In this document: piece by piece, positions 1 through 6,933 of the stretch | Numbering within the stretch: position 1 is the stretch's first letter | How the letters are laid out: each line of letters begins with the position of its first letter | Notes under the pieces: model-generated | What the model was told of the DNA's origin: nothing | Database searches by the model: none | What the model saw: the letters and a program-made list of their open reading frames with translations, nothing else | Made by a program: the position numbers and the translations under genes | NCBI GenBank assembly: GCA_002021875.1 | Contig: CP018627.1 | Location: forward strand, 2,914,001 to 2,978,000 | Direction of reading: 5' to 3' | Length of the DNA stretch: 64,000 nucleotides | From: Streptomyces hygroscopicus | GTDB lineage: Bacteria > Actinomycetota > Actinomycetes > Streptomycetales > Streptomycetaceae

Positions 1-8
1 CCCCCGGG

Positions 9-704
9 ATGGGCCAGGTGCTCTGCGCGACGCCGAACACCCTCTCGGTCGGCCAGCACATCGCCGACCTCTCGCCGCTCGACGGGCGCGGGCGCATCCA
101 GACCGGCCCGGAGGCCGTCCCGCTGACCAATGAGAACGGCGCCTATATATGTGAGGTGACCGCGATCGGGCGGCTGCTGGCGATGCTCGCCCACGCTCCC
201 GCCCCCGCGGACGGCGGCGGCGTTCTCACGCTCAGCGTCCTCAACACCCGCGACCCGGGAAACCACAAGATCCACCGGATGAGCTGGTCGGCGGGCGAAC
301 TGGTCACGGCGCTACTGCCCTATCTCCAGCCGGATTCCTGGTCGCGCCGGCCTCTGGTGCACTGGGCCTCGGTGACGGACGGCGAGTCCTCCGCGGCCAT
401 CGGCTCCTCCCCCGACACCCTGGCGCGTCAGGGTTTCCTGGCCGACGTCAGGGCGCGGATCCAGCGGTCGTCCTCGCCGCGCCGCCGCGAGGAAATCATC
501 GCGGGTGAGCTGGAGCGCATCCGGATGCGGGTGCAGAACGCCGACCCCGCCAAGGCTCCCCTGCTGTTCCTCTACGGTCCGGGTGACTACGACAGCCACC
601 GGGCCTCCGGCCTGCCCGCACCGGACGGCACGAGCGCGGCGCCGGACGGGGTGAACCACCAGGCGCCTGACACCGCGCTCTCACAGAGCTGCTTCCTGAA
701 CTGA
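9..704 (+). CDS. Hypothetical protein, probably 5'-truncated by the window edge
   Basis: I do not recognise this protein. The frame is open to the left edge with no stop, and the first ATG lies only 8 bases in, so the true start is probably outside the window. Codon use is typical for the genome, with strong third-position GC. The visible 231 residues have no signal peptide, membrane segment or familiar catalytic motif. The last 50 residues are rich in Pro, Ala, Asp and Gly and look disordered, and the protein ends in Cys-Phe-Leu-Asn. A run of charged residues near 155-175 (RRREEI, ELERIRMRV) could form a helix. It converges on the truncated glycosyltransferase gene. Confidence 0.55.
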   Translation: MGQVLCATPNTLSVGQHIADLSPLDGRGRIQTGPEAVPLTNENGAYICEVTAIGRLLAMLAHAPAPADGGGVLTLSVLNTRDPGNHKIHRMSWSAGELVTALLPYLQPDSWSRRPLVHWASVTDGESSAAIGSSPDTLARQGFLADVRARIQRSSSPRRREEIIAGELERIRMRVQNADPAKAPLLFLYGPGDYDSHRASGLPAPDGTSAAPDGVNHQAPDTALSQSCFLN

Positions 705-740
705 TCAGGCGGCCAGTTCCGCTCAGGCGACGAGCTCCGC

Positions 741-1530
741 TCAGGGGACGAGTTCGGCGATGATCCGGGCGGCGGCTTCCGGCCGGTATTCGCGGCGAAG
801 CCGGCCGGCGACGTCCTTCGCGGCCAGCCGGTAGCTGTCGTCCGTGAGCAGGCGCTGGAGTTCCTCCCTGAGAGCAGGTACGGACGCTTCGAGTCGAAGG
901 TGACGGCCCGCGCCCAAATCCGCTGCCCGGCGCGCGTTGTTGAACGCGTCCTGCTCAAAGGGGATCACCAGCATGGGGACCCCAAAGGCCAGGCCCCGTA
1001 CGAAGGTGCCATGACCGCCGAGCGTCACCAGAACAGAGCTTTCAGGGAGCAGCTCCTCGATGGGCCGATAACCCGACGCGCTGACATTTCCCGGCAGTTC
1101 TTCATCCTGGACGACTCCCCCGATGAAGTGGAATTCCGCGTCGATTCCCTCGGCGGCCTCCAGGAGCGAACGCACCAACTCGGGCTGAGCGGAATGCGGT
1201 GTGGTCGACAGGCTGATCAGAACACGGCGAGTATCGCCCGTCTCATCCGCCCGCTCTTGTGGTGGCGCGAAACCCGGACCCACGTAATGGACGCGCTCGG
1301 GAACCGCGTCCGCCGCCGGGTCCACCGTGGGAAAGGTCGCCACCATGCACCGGTCCGCCCGTGTGTACTGATCCCTTGCGGCACTCAGTGGCGCCAGCCC
1401 CCAGGGGACACGCACATCGTTCAAGGCCGGAAGCGCCTTCTTGGTCATGCGCTCGAACAGCGGAACGAAGGGCCCGTTGCGCATCGTCTCGTGCGAGGGT
1501 TCGCCGACGGACATCGGATAGATCGCGTTC
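741..1530 (-). pseudogene. Glycosyltransferase (GT1/MGT family), C-terminal remnant
   Basis: The reading frame encodes the C-terminal Rossmann half of a macrolide-type GT-B glycosyltransferase. It shows the start of the nucleotide-sugar domain (HYVGPGF), the strand RVLISLST, and the sugar-diphosphate site GGHGTFVRGLAFGVPMLVIP followed by a Phe-Glu-Gln-Asp acceptor/donor motif. These features are known for enzymes such as DesVII, OleD and YjiC. The acceptor-binding N-terminal half is absent: upstream of the codons for NAIYPMSVGEP the frame runs straight into the terminal hairpin of an IS605-type element near 1531. Full enzymes are about 400 residues and roughly 260 remain, so this is a non-functional remnant. 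It implies the locus once glycosylated a product. Confidence 0.8.
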
Positions 1531-2383
1531 TTGGCTTCCTCCCTCTCCTGAAGGAGGGGGATTCCTACGGCTCGCGCCGTGGGATTTCCTGTTTCATCGC
1601 CGACTGCCCGCCGGGAGAGCTCCGTTGAGGTCTTACACCGGCTCCACAGGCCGACACCGCCAGCCCGGCGGCCAGAATGTTCCGCGCCGCGTTCACGTCG
1701 CGGTCGTGGGTGACGCCACAACTGCCGCAGGTCCAGGTGCGGACGCTGAGCGGCATCTTGTCCTGAAGGGTTCCGCAGTGCGAGCACAGCTTGGAGGAGG
1801 GGAACCAGCGGTCGACCGCGATCACCTCGCGGCCGTACCACCGGGCCTTGTACTCCAGCATGCTCCGGAACGCAGACCAGGCCGCGTCCGAGATGGCGCG
1901 GGCCAGCCTGCCGTTCTTCCCGTCCTGGAACCGGAACGCGCTGGTGGTGTACTCCGCCGACTTGCGGGACTTCTTCCGCGACTTGAACCGCGGGTGCCGG
2001 GCCCGCTGGGCGAAGAAGTGGGTGAACGCTGTCTGAAGGTGGCGCAGAGCTTGCTGCAGCGGGACGGAGGAAACCTCGTTCAGGTAGGCGAGTTCCTGGG
2101 TCTTCTTCCACTGGGTGAGCATGGCCGAGGTGGCGTGTAGTTCACCCGCTCCTGCCGCAGCGCCCACGCCTGGGTGCGTGCCGCCAGGGCCAGGTTGTAG
2201 ACCTTGCGCACGCATCCGAACGTGCGCGACAGCTCAGCCGCCTGCGCATCGGTCGGATAGAAACGGTACTTGAACGCCCGTTTCACGTGCATGGTCCCCA
2301 CGTCTCACGTGCTAGCGCATCAACTTGTGACCCACTGCGAGTAGTTGGGAGTGAACGCCGGTCGGCCCTGACGGCGAACCGGC
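1531..2383 (-). mobile_element. IS605/IS1341-type insertion element, degenerate
   Basis: The element carries only a tnpB-like gene and no tnpA. At the GT-proximal end, about 1531-1562, lies a hairpin (CCCTCCTTCAGGAGGGGG type when read on the minus strand) preceded by GAATCC. This is the usual right-end structure of Streptomyces IS1341-like elements and overlaps where the omega/re-RNA of TnpB systems would be encoded. The outer end is not defined; it lies somewhere between the tnpB start (2301) and the methyltransferase start (2384). The element separates a glycosyltransferase fragment from a methyltransferase and appears to have removed the 5' part of both. There is no target duplication to find, as expected for this IS200/IS605 superfamily. 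Confidence 0.7.
1565..2301 (-). pseudogene. tnpB: TnpB (IS605 OrfB) pseudogene, frameshifted and internally deleted
   Basis: The N-terminal part (from GTG 2301) encodes the OrfB helix-turn-helix start KRAFKYRFYPT...RKVYNLAL. It leaves frame just after ERVNYT, where one base appears to be missing near 2134. The next frame continues with ATSAMLTQWKKT, LNEVSSVPLQQALRHLQ and FKSRKKSRKSAEYT. It then jumps directly from RFQDGKNGRL to ARAISDAAWSAFRSML. In intact TnpB proteins about 130-150 residues lie between these segments, including the first RuvC Asp (DLG) and the catalytic Glu. The zinc finger (CSHCG, then CGSCG) and final Asp motif (DRDVNAARNIL) remain. Intact proteins are about 380-400 residues. 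The protein cannot be active. Confidence 0.85.
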
Positions 2384-3046
2384 TTGTATCTGATCGACAA
2401 TCTCCCGGTGTATCTCCGCCGCCATCAGCTCGCGGATCTGCTGACGATGGACGCGCTGTACCGGATGCTCCCCGAGATCCCCGGCGTGATCATGGAGTTC
2501 GGTGTCCTGCACGGACGCCATCTCGCCACCCTCACCGCGCTGCGCGGCCTGTACGAGCCGTACAACTCCTACCGCCGGATCATCGGATTCGACACCTTCA
2601 CCGGATTTCCCGACCTCTCCGAGATCGACCAGGTGAGCCCGAGCGCGGCCGTCGGCAGGTTCGCCGTCCCCGAGAACGAGGTGGACCACCTGCGTGAGGT
2701 GCTCGCCGCACACGAGGCGGGCGACCCCATTCCGCATGTCCAGCGGACCTTCGTGGTCCAGGGAGACGTCAGGGAAACGGTCCCGCGTTATCTGGCGGAG
2801 AATCCGGAGACGGTCATCGGGATGGCCTTCTTCGATCTCGACCTGTACGAGCCGACGCGTGAGGTGCTCCAGGCGATCCGTCCCCATCTCGCCAAGGGCA
2901 GCATCGTGGCCTTCGACGAACTCGGGCATCCCCGGTGGCCCGGGGTGACCGCCGCGATCCGCGAGACCCTCGGCCTCGACCATATGACGCTGCGGCAGCT
3001 CCCCTTCCGCGAGCAACCCGTGATCTACCTGAAGTGGGGCGAGTGA
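2384..3046 (+). CDS. TylF/MycF-like O-methyltransferase, N-terminus probably lost
   Basis: A 220-residue SAM-dependent methyltransferase of the macrocin O-methyltransferase (TylF/MycF/NovP) family. Visible motifs are VIMEFGVLHGRHLATL (SAM-binding loop), RIIGFDTFTGFPD, and the acidic segment FFDLDLYEPT that binds SAM and Mg2+ in this family, followed by GSIVAFDELGHPRWPG. These enzymes methylate sugar or phenolic hydroxyls of secondary metabolites. The only available start is TTG 2384 with no clear ribosome binding site, 80 bases from the IS element. Homologues have about 20-35 more residues in front, so the IS insertion probably removed the true start. It is on the opposite strand to the glycosyltransferase remnant and may belong to the same former tailoring locus. 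Confidence 0.75.
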   Translation: MYLIDNLPVYLRRHQLADLLTMDALYRMLPEIPGVIMEFGVLHGRHLATLTALRGLYEPYNSYRRIIGFDTFTGFPDLSEIDQVSPSAAVGRFAVPENEVDHLREVLAAHEAGDPIPHVQRTFVVQGDVRETVPRYLAENPETVIGMAFFDLDLYEPTREVLQAIRPHLAKGSIVAFDELGHPRWPGVTAAIRETLGLDHMTLRQLPFREQPVIYLKWGE

Positions 3047-3077
3047 GCCCGAAGCGCCGGGCGGGGCGAACGGACGG

Positions 3078-3425
3078 TCAGACCGGGCGCAGCCGGCGGG
3101 GCAGCGACGCCACCACGATCTCGTAGGACTGCCCGAGCAGTTCGCGCACCTCTTCGGCCTCCAGGCCCCCGCTCAGCAGCACGGTGACCCAGTGTCGCTT
3201 GTTGAGGTGGTAGCCGGGCAGCACGGTGTCCGGGTGCTGGGCGCGCATCGCGAGGACCTCGTCGGGCGGCAGCTTCACGCTGACGCGAGGCGGTACCGCG
3301 CCCTCGCTGAGGAGGGCGAAGATCTTGCCGCCGACGCGGTAGACGGCCGGCGAATCGCCGAAGGGGAAGTCCTCGGCCGCGCCGGGCAGGGCGAGGCAGT
3401 GCGCGGTGACGTCGTCGGGTTTCAC
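3078..3425 (-). CDS. MmcQ/YjbR family protein
   Basis: A 115-residue protein of the MmcQ/YjbR family, which has a CyaY-like fold and is annotated as DNA-binding, although its cellular role is unsettled. Family hallmarks are visible: the early LPGAAEDFPFG, VGGKIFALL, SVKLPP, the central LPGYHLNKRHWVTVLL, and a C-terminal helix ending SYEIVVASLPRR. The length matches the family. The gene converges with the TylF-like gene (31 bases between stops) and starts 38 bases from the stop of the next minus-strand gene, so it could be read from operon A or its own promoter. It looks like an ordinary accessory gene rather than a biosynthetic one. Confidence 0.85.
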   Translation of the reverse strand: MKPDDVTAHCLALPGAAEDFPFGDSPAVYRVGGKIFALLSEGAVPPRVSVKLPPDEVLAMRAQHPDTVLPGYHLNKRHWVTVLLSGGLEAEEVRELLGQSYEIVVASLPRRLRPV

Positions 3426-3462
3426 GGTGCGAGCCTATCCACGGGCGGTGGCACCCGGACGG

Positions 3463-4287
3463 CTATCGCGGCCGGACGCCGACGGCGATGAGGCTGCTGG
3501 CGTCGAGGTGGGAGTGGCCGGCGGCCGCCATGTCGGCGTGCAGCCGGTCCCGGACACGGCCGAGCTGTTGTTCGTCCATGCCGAGCACAAAGCGGCGGGG
3601 CGCGGCGCCGAGCAGGAACATCCAGGCGTCGTCGCCGAGCAGCGGGACGCGGTAGTCGACCCGGTGCACCGCGACGTCCACGAGGCCGAACGAGCGCAGC
3701 CAGGCGGCGAGCCCATCGGCCGAGTCCACTCGGGTGCGCGGGTCGGGGGCGGTCGGCGGTGCGGGCAGCGGGCGGACCGCGGAGGCGGCCTCGCGTGCGC
3801 GGCGGACCATGCTGTCCATCCCGCCGCCGACCCAGGTGCTGAGGGCTATCCGGCCGCCGGGGCGCAGCAGATCCACCAGGTGCCGGGTCCCGGCGTCCAT
3901 GTCGGGGAAGAAGAACACGCCGTAGCAGCACTGGACGAGGTCGTAGGGGGCGTCCGCGCGCCATGCGGTGACATCGCCGCGGTGGAACCGCAGATGGCCG
4001 AGCCCTTGCCGGTCCGCCTCGGCCCGGCCCTGGTCCAGCAGGGCGCCGGCCATGTCGACGGCGTCGACATGGCCGGCGGCACCAACGGCGCGGGCGGCGG
4101 GCAGGGCCGACGCGCCGGAGCCGCAGCAGGCGTCCAGGACCCGCTCCCCCGCGCGGGGCCGGGAGACGCCGGTGGCGAGCGCCCCCAGCGGCCCCCACAG
4201 CCGCGAATACCAGGAGGCGAACTCGCGGCGGGTCTGGCTGAACAGCGCGCCCACCGGGAGGGTGGGCACGGCGGATATCACGGTCAT
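3463..4287 (-). CDS. Class I SAM-dependent methyltransferase
   Basis: A UbiE/MenG-like methyltransferase of 274 residues. Motif I is VLDACCGSGASAL, motif II VDAVDMAG, then the acidic LRFHRGDVTAW, the post-II segment YDLVQCCYGVFFFPD and motif III LLRPGGRIALSTW. The substrate cannot be read from sequence. ATG 4287 is chosen over an upstream ATG because it overlaps the stop of the helix-hairpin-helix gene by ATGA. A C-terminal region with YRVPLLGDDAWMFLLGA may form the substrate lid. It is the last gene of the long minus-strand operon A, but its functional link to the biosynthetic cluster is uncertain because the gene just before it is a general one. Confidence 0.85.
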   Translation of the reverse strand: MTVISAVPTLPVGALFSQTRREFASWYSRLWGPLGALATGVSRPRAGERVLDACCGSGASALPAARAVGAAGHVDAVDMAGALLDQGRAEADRQGLGHLRFHRGDVTAWRADAPYDLVQCCYGVFFFPDMDAGTRHLVDLLRPGGRIALSTWVGGGMDSMVRRAREAASAVRPLPAPPTAPDPRTRVDSADGLAAWLRSFGLVDVAVHRVDYRVPLLGDDAWMFLLGAAPRRFVLGMDEQQLGRVRDRLHADMAAAGHSHLDASSLIAVGVRPR

Positions 4288-4541
4288 GGTGTCTTCGAGT
4301 CCTTCCAGTTCCACCAACGGAGCTTCTCCGGCTCCCTGCCGCCCTCGGCGTAGTAGACGGCGCACCGGAAGACGTAGAGCATGCAGCGGTCCACATAGGC
4401 CCCCTGTTCGAGCATCAGCCGGTCGTACAGTTCCTCGGGGTCCTGCCCGACGAGTTCCTCGACGCGGTGGATGCCCATGCCGTGCAGGTCGCCCTCGACG
4501 GCCTTGCCGACGCCGGGGATCTGCCTCAGGTCGCTCTCCAT
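4284..4541 (-). CDS. Helix-hairpin-helix (Cdd1-like) small protein
   Basis: An 85-residue protein. Residues 6-40 form a helix-hairpin-helix (IPGVGKAVEGDLHGMGI, then EELYDRL). The C-terminal half has the Cys/Tyr/Trp-rich block CMLYVFRCAVYYAEGG and LRWWNWKD, which together match the Cdd1 'pathogenicity locus' family of short HhH proteins found widely in bacteria. The family function is unknown; HhH motifs usually bind nucleic acid without sequence specificity. The start ATG 4541 has a GAGGAG ribosome binding site. It lies 11 bases after the exporter gene and overlaps the methyltransferase start by 4 bases, so it is co-translated with it. A role in the biosynthetic pathway is not evident. Confidence 0.8.
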   Translation of the reverse strand: MESDLRQIPGVGKAVEGDLHGMGIHRVEELVGQDPEELYDRLMLEQGAYVDRCMLYVFRCAVYYAEGGREPEKLRWWNWKDSKTP

Positions 4542-4552
4542 AGGGCTGCTCC

Positions 4553-6061
4553 TCACTCTCCCAACGCGCGGTCGCGCATCGCGAGCGACAGTACGAGAGC
4601 CAGCAGCAGAACGGGCACCGCGATGAAGAAGACGGTGCCCAGCGAGTCGGCGTACGCCTCGGTGAAGCCGTGCCGCAGGTCGCCGGGGAGCTTGTCGAGC
4701 GCGTCGGCGGTCAGGTTCGTCATGGACTGGGCGCTGTCCCCGGGCACGTGCCGGGGCAGTTCGGTGGCCAGCCGCGCCGAGAACACCGCGCCGAACGCCG
4801 AGATCCCGAAGGAGGGCCCGACCAGCCGCGCGTAGGTGACCGTCGCGGTCACCGCACCGATCTGGGCGGGCGGTGCGCAGCTCTGCACGGCCACCATGAA
4901 CACCTGCATCGACAGGCCGGAGCCGACGCCGAGCAGCACCGAGTAGGCCACCACGAGCGGCCAGGGCGTGTCCGCGTCCATGGTGGACAGCAGATACGAC
5001 GCGAGCGCCGCGACGGCCATGCTGGCCACCGGGAACCAGCGGTATTTCTTGGTCTCGGCGATCCGGCGGCCGACCAGGGTGGAGGCGACGAGCAGGCCGA
5101 ACATCATCGGGATCAGCAGCAGACCGGAGGTGACGGCCGACGCGCCCGAGGCGGCCTGCAGGAAGAGCGGCAGGAAGTTGACGGTGGCGAGGATCGCGAA
5201 CCCGGCCAGCATGGTGATCGTGTTCGACAGGACGAAGGTGGAGTTGCGGAACAGGGTGAGCGGGATCATCGGTTCGGCCGCGCGCCGCTCCACCACGATC
5301 CACGCGGGGATGAGCAGGACGATCGCGACGATCAGCGCGATACCGCGCGTGGACAGCACCGCGTCCAGGCTGCCGACGCGCCCCGCCAGCAGCGCCACGC
5401 AGACCGACAGGGCCGCCAGCAGCGCCGCACCCGGGTAGTCGATCTTCGGCCGGCCGCGGGTGGCGGCGGTCGGCAGCAGGAACGCCACCACGGCGAGGGT
5501 GACCAGGCCGAGCGGCAGATTGACGTAGAACACCCAGCGCCAGCCGATGGCGTCGGTGACGACGCCGCCGACGAGCGGGCCCGCGACGCTGGCGACGGCG
5601 AACACGCTGGTGGAGTACCCGGCGTACTTGGCGCGCTCGGCGGGCTCGAACAGCTGGCCGATGAGTGAGAAGGAGGCGACCACCAGCGCGCCGCCGCCAA
5701 TCCCCTGGATCACCCGGAAGGCGATCAACTGGCCCATGCTCCCGGCCAGTCCGCACAGCATCGACCCGGCGATGAACACCACGACGCCGCCGAGGTACAC
5801 CAGGCGGTGGCCGAACAGGTCGCCGAGCTTGCCGCCGACGATGGTGGTGATGCTGAGCGTGAGCCCGTACCCGGTGAAGACCCAGGCGAAGTGCTCGAGC
5901 CCGCCCACGTCGTGCACGACGCTCGGCAGCGCCGCGGCGACGACGGACTGGTCCAGGGTGGACAGCAGCATCCCGAGAAGGATGCCGCCGAAGACCCACA
6001 GCCGACGGCTGAGGCTTGGGGGGGCCGCCGCCGGGGCGGGCGCCGTCGTTTCAGCGGTCAC
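4553..6061 (-). CDS. DHA2-family MFS drug exporter (14 TM)
   Basis: A 502-residue major facilitator of the EmrB/QacA (DHA2) family, predicted to export the cluster product by proton antiport at the cytoplasmic membrane. Motifs include TLDQSVVAAALPSVVHDVG in TM1 (motif D1), GGKLGDLFGHR (motif A), FRVIQGIGGGALVVAS (motif B) and AGPLVGGVVTDAIGWRWVFYVNLPLG (motif C), which marks antiporters. About 14 hydrophobic segments fit the family. ATG 6061 overlaps the stop of the MtrA-like gene (ATGA), so it is translated with operon A. Its position makes it the likely self-resistance and secretion gene for the pathway. Confidence 0.92.
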   Translation of the reverse strand: MTAETTAPAPAAAPPSLSRRLWVFGGILLGMLLSTLDQSVVAAALPSVVHDVGGLEHFAWVFTGYGLTLSITTIVGGKLGDLFGHRLVYLGGVVVFIAGSMLCGLAGSMGQLIAFRVIQGIGGGALVVASFSLIGQLFEPAERAKYAGYSTSVFAVASVAGPLVGGVVTDAIGWRWVFYVNLPLGLVTLAVVAFLLPTAATRGRPKIDYPGAALLAALSVCVALLAGRVGSLDAVLSTRGIALIVAIVLLIPAWIVVERRAAEPMIPLTLFRNSTFVLSNTITMLAGFAILATVNFLPLFLQAASGASAVTSGLLLIPMMFGLLVASTLVGRRIAETKKYRWFPVASMAVAALASYLLSTMDADTPWPLVVAYSVLLGVGSGLSMQVFMVAVQSCAPPAQIGAVTATVTYARLVGPSFGISAFGAVFSARLATELPRHVPGDSAQSMTNLTADALDKLPGDLRHGFTEAYADSLGTVFFIAVPVLLLALVLSLAMRDRALGE

Positions 6062-6933
6062 AGGGCTACTCCCTTGGGGGGTTCGGCGGTCACCGGGCCG
6101 GCCCAGTGGAGGGAAGGGACCGGATCGGCGGACCGGGAGTCGAGCGGGCGGTCCTGGACGTAGGCGAGGCCCAGCCGCAGCGCGGTCTCGGCTTTGGCCA
6201 GTTCACCGCCCAGGTAGCCCGCGTGGGCGGGGTCGTCGGTGAGCCCGTGGGCGACCGCCGCGAGGGTGAGGGCGGTCGCGCTGCGGCTGCGCAGTTCGTG
6301 CCCGCTCGCCAGGTCCTCGCCGTAGTGCCGGAGCACGATCCGGCCGGCCGGGCGGTCGAGGGAGATGACGAAGCAGCCGGCTCCGGCCGAGGCGATCGGA
6401 CGGACCCGGCCGACCGCGGCCAGCGGCACCAACCGGGGCGTGCTGGCCGCCAGTTCCTCCCCCAGGACACCGGCCACACAGTCCGGGCCCTTCACATCGC
6501 CCGCCCCGTCCGCGTCGTCGGCGTGGCGGGGCAGGGCGTCGACGGCGGCCAGCACGGCGGCCGGGTCGTCCTGGCCGCGCAGGTCGTGGACGGCGATCCG
6601 GCGGCGGAAGGCGGCCACGACGGGCGGCCGCAGGTTGGGGAGATGGGCCCGGTGGCCGTGCGCGCCGATGATGGTGCCGTCCGGGGCGGTGCCGTGCGCG
6701 GCCAGCGCCAGCAGGCTCTGGCCGGGGTGAAACAGCCGGGAGTCGTGCCCGCACACCACCAGATGCCGGACCGCCGGGCGGGCGAGGGCGCCCCGGACGA
6801 GCTCCTCGATCCCCAGGTTGGCGGTGGCCAGCGGGGCCGCGACCGCCACCCGGGGATGTCCGGCCAGCCGCGCGGGCAGCGTGTGCGTGCGCAGCGTGCA
6901 GACCGCGACGTCGGCGGTCCGGTGGGTCACCAC
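6058..6933 (-). CDS. MtrA-like corrinoid protein with DUF4346-like C-terminal domain
   Basis: A 291-residue protein. Residues 25-125 resemble subunit A of methanogen tetrahydromethanopterin S-methyltransferase (MtrA): ATANLGIEELV, HLVVCG, FHPGQSLLALAAHG and TIIGAHGHRAHLPN match MtrA segments of the type TENLGIEKV, FLILCG, GHxTGQ, ALHEHG and NIIGATGAIPYI. In MtrA the His of GHxTGQ is the lower ligand of the cobamide; here His69 (or His63) sits at that place. Residues 170-270 (GCFVISLD, IVLRHYGEDL, HAGYLGGELAKAETAL, YVQDRPL) look like the DUF4346 domain that occurs beside pterin/methyl-transfer proteins in archaea. It overlaps the B12 radical SAM gene upstream by 7 bases and the exporter downstream by 4. 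Inference: a methyl-carrier or methyltransferase acting with that enzyme. The family call rests on remembered motifs only. Confidence 0.65.
   Translation of the reverse strand: MVTHRTADVAVCTLRTHTLPARLAGHPRVAVAAPLATANLGIEELVRGALARPAVRHLVVCGHDSRLFHPGQSLLALAAHGTAPDGTIIGAHGHRAHLPNLRPPVVAAFRRRIAVHDLRGQDDPAAVLAAVDALPRHADDADGAGDVKGPDCVAGVLGEELAASTPRLVPLAAVGRVRPIASAGAGCFVISLDRPAGRIVLRHYGEDLASGHELRSRSATALTLAAVAHGLTDDPAHAGYLGGELAKAETALRLGLAYVQDRPLDSRSADPVPSLHWAGPVTAEPPKGVAL

Noticed and set aside
1531..1562. CRISPR-like or tandem repeat at the IS end
   Set aside because: Only one hairpin is present; no spaced repeats occur here or elsewhere in the window.
4284..5999. A 571-codon minus-strand frame fusing an unknown protein to the helix-hairpin-helix domain
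   Set aside because: All but the last 85 codons are an out-of-frame reading of the exporter gene; ATG 4541 with GAGGAG is the real start.
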